Of a stretch of 26,151 nucleotides of DNA, positions 23,369 to 26,151 are shown in pieces. The notes below the pieces were generated by a model. That model ran no database searches. It was not told the origin of the DNA and worked only from the letters and a program-made list of their open reading frames with translations. Every line of letters starts with the position of its first letter. Position 1 is the stretch's first letter. Made by a program: the position numbers and the translations under genes. Origin of the DNA: Candidatus Amarobacillus elongatus. Lineage in GTDB: Bacteria; Chloroflexota; Dehalococcoidia; Tepidiformales; Tepidiformaceae. The stretch lies in contig JADJBX010000019.1 in NCBI GenBank assembly GCA_016703545.1, positions 1-26,151 of the forward strand, in the 5' to 3' direction.

Positions 23369-24178
23369 CTAATCGCGCCAGCGGGGTGGGCGGTGGCCGG
23401 CGCGCCGAAGGAAGAGCAGCACCGAAAGCATCCCGAAGAGGAACCCGCCGATGTGCGCGAACCATGCGACGCCCTGGTCGGGGCGGCGGCATCGCCGAGG
23501 GTGGCGAACCCCGCGAACAGGTTCTGGAGGAACCAGAGCCCGATCGCGACCACCGCGGGCACGGGGATGGGGGATGAAGATGAGCACGAAGAACGGGATG
23601 ACCACGCTCACCGTCGCCTTCGGGAACCAGACGATGTACGCGCCGAGCACGCCCGCGACGGCGCCGCTCGCGCCGAGCACGGGCACGAGGCTGGTGGCAT
23701 CGAGCCAGCCCTGGACGAGGGACGCGGCGATGCCGGCGGCGAGGTAGAACAGCAGGTAGCCCAGGTGGCCGAGGCGGTCTTCGATGTTATCGCCGAAGAC
23801 CCAGAGGAAGAGCATGTTGCCGGCGATATGCAGCCAGCCGCCGTGCAGGAACATCGAGGTGATGATGGTGAGCAGGATCTCCCAGCGCGGCTGCGGGTTG
23901 GGGACGGGGGCGGCATCGCCCCGCACGGCGTCGAAGAACTCGCGCGGCTGCAGCGACCAGCGGCAATAGAAGTGGTCGATCTCCGTGGGCGCCGTCTGGA
24001 AGGTGTAGCAGACGGAATCGGCCTGGGCGGCGACGGCCTGGGCCTGCTGGCGCGGCGTCCCGAGGAAGGTGGTATCGAGGGTGAGCATCCAGATGAACAC
24101 GGCCACGTTGGCGAGGATGATGGCGTAGTTCACGAGGGGCGTCCGGCGGGTGCGGGGACTATCGCCGACGGGGATCAC
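23369..24178 (-). CDS. Rhomboid family intramembrane serine protease, two compensating frameshifts
   Basis: The protein has 269 aa. The GTG at 24178 has GGAGG 6 nt upstream. The rhomboid core shows HGGWLHIAGNMLFLWVFGDN (about 112-131), catalytic Ser171 in LGASGAVAG, and catalytic His242 in WFAHIGGF. A segment at about residues 204-233 is read in the wrong frame. Removing one C near 23569-23573 and adding one near 23480-23483 turns it into the membrane helix PAVVAIGLWFLQNLFAGFAT. With that the protein has at least six helices. It is in an operon with the histidine phosphatase, 15 bp upstream. Substrates unknown. Confidence 0.9.
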   Translation of the reverse strand: MIPVGDSPRTRRTPLVNYAIILANVAVFIWMLTLDTTFLGTPRQQAQAVAAQADSVCYTFQTAPTEIDHFYCRWSLQPREFFDAVRGDAAPVPNPQPRWEILLTIITSMFLHGGWLHIAGNMLFLWVFGDNIEDRLGHLGYLLFYLAAGIAASLVQGWLDATSLVPVLGASGAVAGVLGAYIVWFPKATVSVVIPFFVLIFIPHPRARGGRDRALVPPEPVRGVRHPRRCRRPDQGVAWFAHIGGFLFGMLSVLLFLRRAGHRPPRWRD

Positions 24179-24193
24179 GCGCGCCTCCTGGGG

Positions 24194-24844
24194 TCACTCC
24201 GCGGCGGTTTCGAGGCCGAGCAGGTGGCGGGTCTCGTTCAGCGTCACGAGCACCGGCTTCCCGCCCACGATCTGTACCTCGGAGAGCCCGCAGTTTGCCA
24301 CGTGGAAGCGAAAGACGTGGGTGGGCGCGACGGCGAGGACCTCGGCGACCAGGCAGTGGATGGCGGTGCCGTGGGTCACCACGAGGACGGATTCGTGCGC
24401 GTGCTTGCGGCTGATGCGATCCAGCATGGCGGCCATGCGTTCGCGCACCATGCCGACGTTCTCGCCGCCGGGAGGGTGCCAGCGGGGGTCCTCGGCGCGC
24501 ATCAGGCGGTACTGCTCCGAGGCTTCGCGTGCGACGGCGCGCTCCTTGCGCAGCTCCCATTCGCCGTAGTGGATTTCGCGAAGGGCGGCATCGGCGACGT
24601 GCGGGATTCCGCGGCCGGCGAGGGCGATGGCCGCGGTCTCGATGGCGCGGGAGAAGTCGCTCGTGTAGCAGGCGGCGATGGGCTCGGTCTCGAGGCGGCG
24701 GCCGAGGGCGCGGGCCTGGTCGCGGCCGCGGCCGGTCAGCTGCGTCTCGGAGTGGCCGCAGAAGAGGCCGAGGCGGTTGCTCTCGGTCTGGCCATGGCGA
24801 GTGAGGATGATGCGCGTCGGCGGCTTCCGCGGGCGTCCCGGCAT
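24194..24844 (-). CDS. Histidine phosphatase superfamily protein
   Basis: The protein has 216 aa. The phosphoacceptor motif LTRHGQTESN (RHG at 16-18), TSDFSRAIETA, the acidic REIHYGEWE and VVTHGTAIHCL give the full phosphoglycerate-mutase-type active site. Members include cofactor-dependent PGM, CobC-type alpha-ribazole phosphatase and phosphoserine phosphatase; this sequence cannot be split among them by eye. The ATG at 24844 is chosen over 24922 because the domain starts just after it and TATTCT lies 8 nt upstream. Confidence 0.92.
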   Translation of the reverse strand: MPGRPRKPPTRIILTRHGQTESNRLGLFCGHSETQLTGRGRDQARALGRRLETEPIAACYTSDFSRAIETAAIALAGRGIPHVADAALREIHYGEWELRKERAVAREASEQYRLMRAEDPRWHPPGGENVGMVRERMAAMLDRISRKHAHESVLVVTHGTAIHCLVAEVLAVAPTHVFRFHVANCGLSEVQIVGGKPVLVTLNETRHLLGLETAAE

Positions 24845-24852
24845 TTGACGCG

Positions 24853-24862
24853 AGAATAGCAT
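24853..24862. promoter_or_regulatory. Overlapping divergent -10 elements
   Basis: TATTCT on the minus strand (24858-24853) faces the phosphatase ATG at 8 nt. TAGCAT on the plus strand (24857-24862) faces an ATG at 24871, also 8 nt away. The two hexamers share 2 bp, so polymerase could bind in only one direction at a time. Confidence 0.5.
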
Positions 24863-24910
24863 GCGCCAAGATGAGCGGACGGAACCCCCGCGCTGGAGCA
24901 CCCGCCGCAC

Positions 24911-25513
24911 ATGACCGTTCATCCCGTGACCTTCCAGGACCGTGTGCGCGGGGCGCTCGGCGGCACGATCGGCGGCATCGGGCGGGGGCTACACCGGATG
25001 CACGTCCACCCGGACGCGATCACGGCGGTGGGGCTGCTGGTAGTGGTGGGCGCGGCCGTGCTGATTGGGCGGGGCGAAATCCAGTGGGGCGCGATCGTGC
25101 TCATCCTCGGCCTGCCGCTGGACGCGCTCGATGGCGCGGTGGCGCGTGCGGGCAATCGTACGGGGAAATTCGGCGGCGTCCTCGATTCCACCTTCGACCG
25201 CGCCGCCGACGCGCTCATTTACGGCGGGCTGGCGTACTACTTTGCCGGCGAAGGGGAGCGCGGGAACCTGGTGCTGTCGCTGGCGGCACTCACCGGGGCG
25301 TTCCTCGTGAGCTACGTGCGCGCACGCGCGGGCGAAGCGGGCCTCGCCGTGCGGGTGGGCATCATGGACCGGCTCGTTCGGCTGATTCTCGTGCTGGTGG
25401 CGCTGCTGGTGCCGCCGCTGCTCGTGCCCGGCCTCTGGGTGCTGGCCGTGGGGAGCTGGTTCACCGTCGGCCAGCGCATGTGGTACGTGCGGGGCCACAT
25501 CGACAGGGCGTAG
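24911..25513 (+). CDS. CDP-alcohol phosphatidyltransferase
   Basis: The protein has 200 aa. The catalytic signature DxxDGxxAR...GxxxDxxxD is complete: Asp71, Asp74, Gly75, Ala78, Arg79, Gly88, Asp92 and Asp96. Several membrane helices surround it. These enzymes swap CMP on a CDP-lipid for an alcohol; the length and motif context fit a phosphatidylinositol-phosphate synthase-like or PgsA-like enzyme, but substrate is not certain. The ATG at 24911 has only a distant GGAG. The divergent -10 pattern instead points to an ATG at 24871 in another frame; a single-base error in the CCCCC run near 24887 would merge the two. Confidence 0.9.
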   Translation: MTVHPVTFQDRVRGALGGTIGGIGRGLHRMHVHPDAITAVGLLVVVGAAVLIGRGEIQWGAIVLILGLPLDALDGAVARAGNRTGKFGGVLDSTFDRAADALIYGGLAYYFAGEGERGNLVLSLAALTGAFLVSYVRARAGEAGLAVRVGIMDRLVRLILVLVALLVPPLLVPGLWVLAVGSWFTVGQRMWYVRGHIDRA

Positions 25514-25539
25514 CGCGAAGCCGGGGATCGCGAACGAGG

Positions 25540-25914
25540 TCAGGCGATTTCGCGGGCCATCCGCGCCTGCATGAGCGTCGCGACGAGCGCCGCGGAGGCA
25601 TGGCTGAAGGGCGTGCCCGGGCCGAGAGCCCCGCCGGCGGCCTTCGTTTTGCCCCTGAGGGCGAGGGCGAGAACAGCGGCGGCTTCGGTGTGGAAGTTGG
25701 CGTGCAGATCGCGGGCGTGTTGGTAGCTGGCGCCGCTCTGGAAGCCGTGCTTGCCTTCGGCATAGAGCCAGGCGCCGAAATCGCAGCGGTCGTCCCTCGC
25801 AACATCCTCGACGGCGAACTCGCTGGCGCGGGATTCGATGGCGGCCTCGAGGCGCGCCTTCCACTGGCCATGAGCGTCGATCGCCGCCGCGATCTGCTCC
25901 TCGAATGTCGCCAT
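25540..25914 (-). CDS. Stand-alone CZB (chemoreceptor zinc-binding) domain protein
   Basis: The protein has 124 aa. The CZB motif is complete: His15 in DAHGQWK, Cys44 in RCDFGAWLY, and His71/His75 in RDLHANFHTEA, which together bind one zinc. In most proteins this domain ends a chemoreceptor or a diguanylate cyclase and senses zinc or hypochlorite; here it stands alone with no transmembrane or output domain. The ATG at 25914 directly follows GGAGGACGGAG. No chemotaxis gene is in the window. It could be a zinc buffer or an adaptor for a receptor elsewhere. Confidence 0.85.
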   Translation of the reverse strand: MATFEEQIAAAIDAHGQWKARLEAAIESRASEFAVEDVARDDRCDFGAWLYAEGKHGFQSGASYQHARDLHANFHTEAAAVLALALRGKTKAAGGALGPGTPFSHASAALVATLMQARMAREIA

Positions 25915-26100
25915 CTCCGTCCTCCGGCGCTGTTCGGCGCGAGCCCTTGAAGAGAATCTCGACAAAAAGTAAGGATGCGACAGGTTCGCATGCGCGCCGA
26001 TTCGTCACGACGCCGACCGCACCCGCGAATAACCCGGAGGCCGCGAATGGGGAGCGGCGAACGATGGGCGGGAGCGGTCGCGATTGGCGGCGGCGGCGCG

Positions 26101-26106
26101 TAGGCT
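26101..26106 (+). promoter_or_regulatory. Possible -10 element (TAGGCT)
   Basis: TAGGCT lies 26 nt before the ATG at 26133, leaving a short leader that includes GAGGGGG. No -35 is seen at the usual distance. Confidence 0.4.
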
Positions 26107-26132
26107 ACCGCGCAGGATCGAGGGGGAATCGA

Positions 26133-26151
26133 ATGAGCCGGTTGGATGGCA
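26133..26151 (+). CDS. Start of a gene cut by the right edge
   Basis: An ATG preceded by GAGGGGG with 6 nt spacing opens MSRLDG before the window ends. Nothing can be said about function. Between this gene and the CZB gene, 25915-26132 shows no other coding signal. Confidence 0.5.

Noticed and set aside
24871..25950. A 359-codon plus-strand frame over the phosphatidyltransferase
   Set aside because: Arg/Gly-rich shadow of the real enzyme frame; only its first codons, next to the -10 hexamer, may matter.
1..26151. tRNA, rRNA, CRISPR array, insertion sequence or prophage
   Set aside because: Read through for conserved tRNA arms, regularly spaced repeats and transposase or integrase motifs and saw none; a tRNAscan or ISfinder run could still find a diverged copy.

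Overview
High-GC bacterial chromosome, roughly two thirds or more G+C by eye. Gene content, protein style (Ala/Arg/Gly rich, GTG starts) and apparently leaderless promoters suggest Chloroflexota, perhaps Dehalococcoidia/Tepidiforma-like. That placement is inference; no rRNA or tRNA is present to anchor it. Most genes are ordinary chromosomal genes, with no IS element, prophage or CRISPR array.

Layout. 1-4250: a possible Cys-rich gene fragment at the left edge, an HhH lipoprotein plus membrane protein pair, a YkvA-like (DUF1232) protein divergent from an ABM-fold monooxygenase, a frameshifted lipoprotein, a secreted protein, and a 30-residue membrane peptide coupled to a PRC-barrel-like protein. 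4250-8980: prfB (RF2, with its programmed frameshift) coupled to a membrane-anchored HExxH metallopeptidase; a ferric-reductase-like membrane protein with a small partner; rmuC. 8980-16300: a Tat-exported DUF1800/DUF1501 pair, a seven-PAS cytosolic histidine kinase, and a divergent OmpR-type regulator. 16300-20510: alpha/beta hydrolase, a c-di-AMP (ydaO-type) riboswitch in front of an unknown 159-residue protein, rimI, three conserved-looking unknown genes and a Zincin_1 metallopeptidase. 20580-26151: LytR-CpsA-Psr enzyme, purC with a LuxR-type HTH directly upstream in frame, rhomboid protease, histidine phosphatase, CDP-alcohol phosphatidyltransferase, a stand-alone CZB zinc-binding protein and the start of one more gene.

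Three things stand out. First, the c-di-AMP riboswitch controls a gene with no recognisable function, making that gene a candidate new c-di-AMP regulon member. Second, many genes have a TANNNT -10 element only 6-8 nt before the start codon and no Shine-Dalgarno sequence, so leaderless transcripts look common. Third, at least ten single-base frameshifts, mostly in short G/C runs, interrupt seven otherwise conserved genes (purC, LCP, rhomboid, response regulator, peptidase, ferric-reductase-like protein, lipoprotein). This looks more like consensus indel error than real decay, so those genes are annotated as one locus each with the break point stated.
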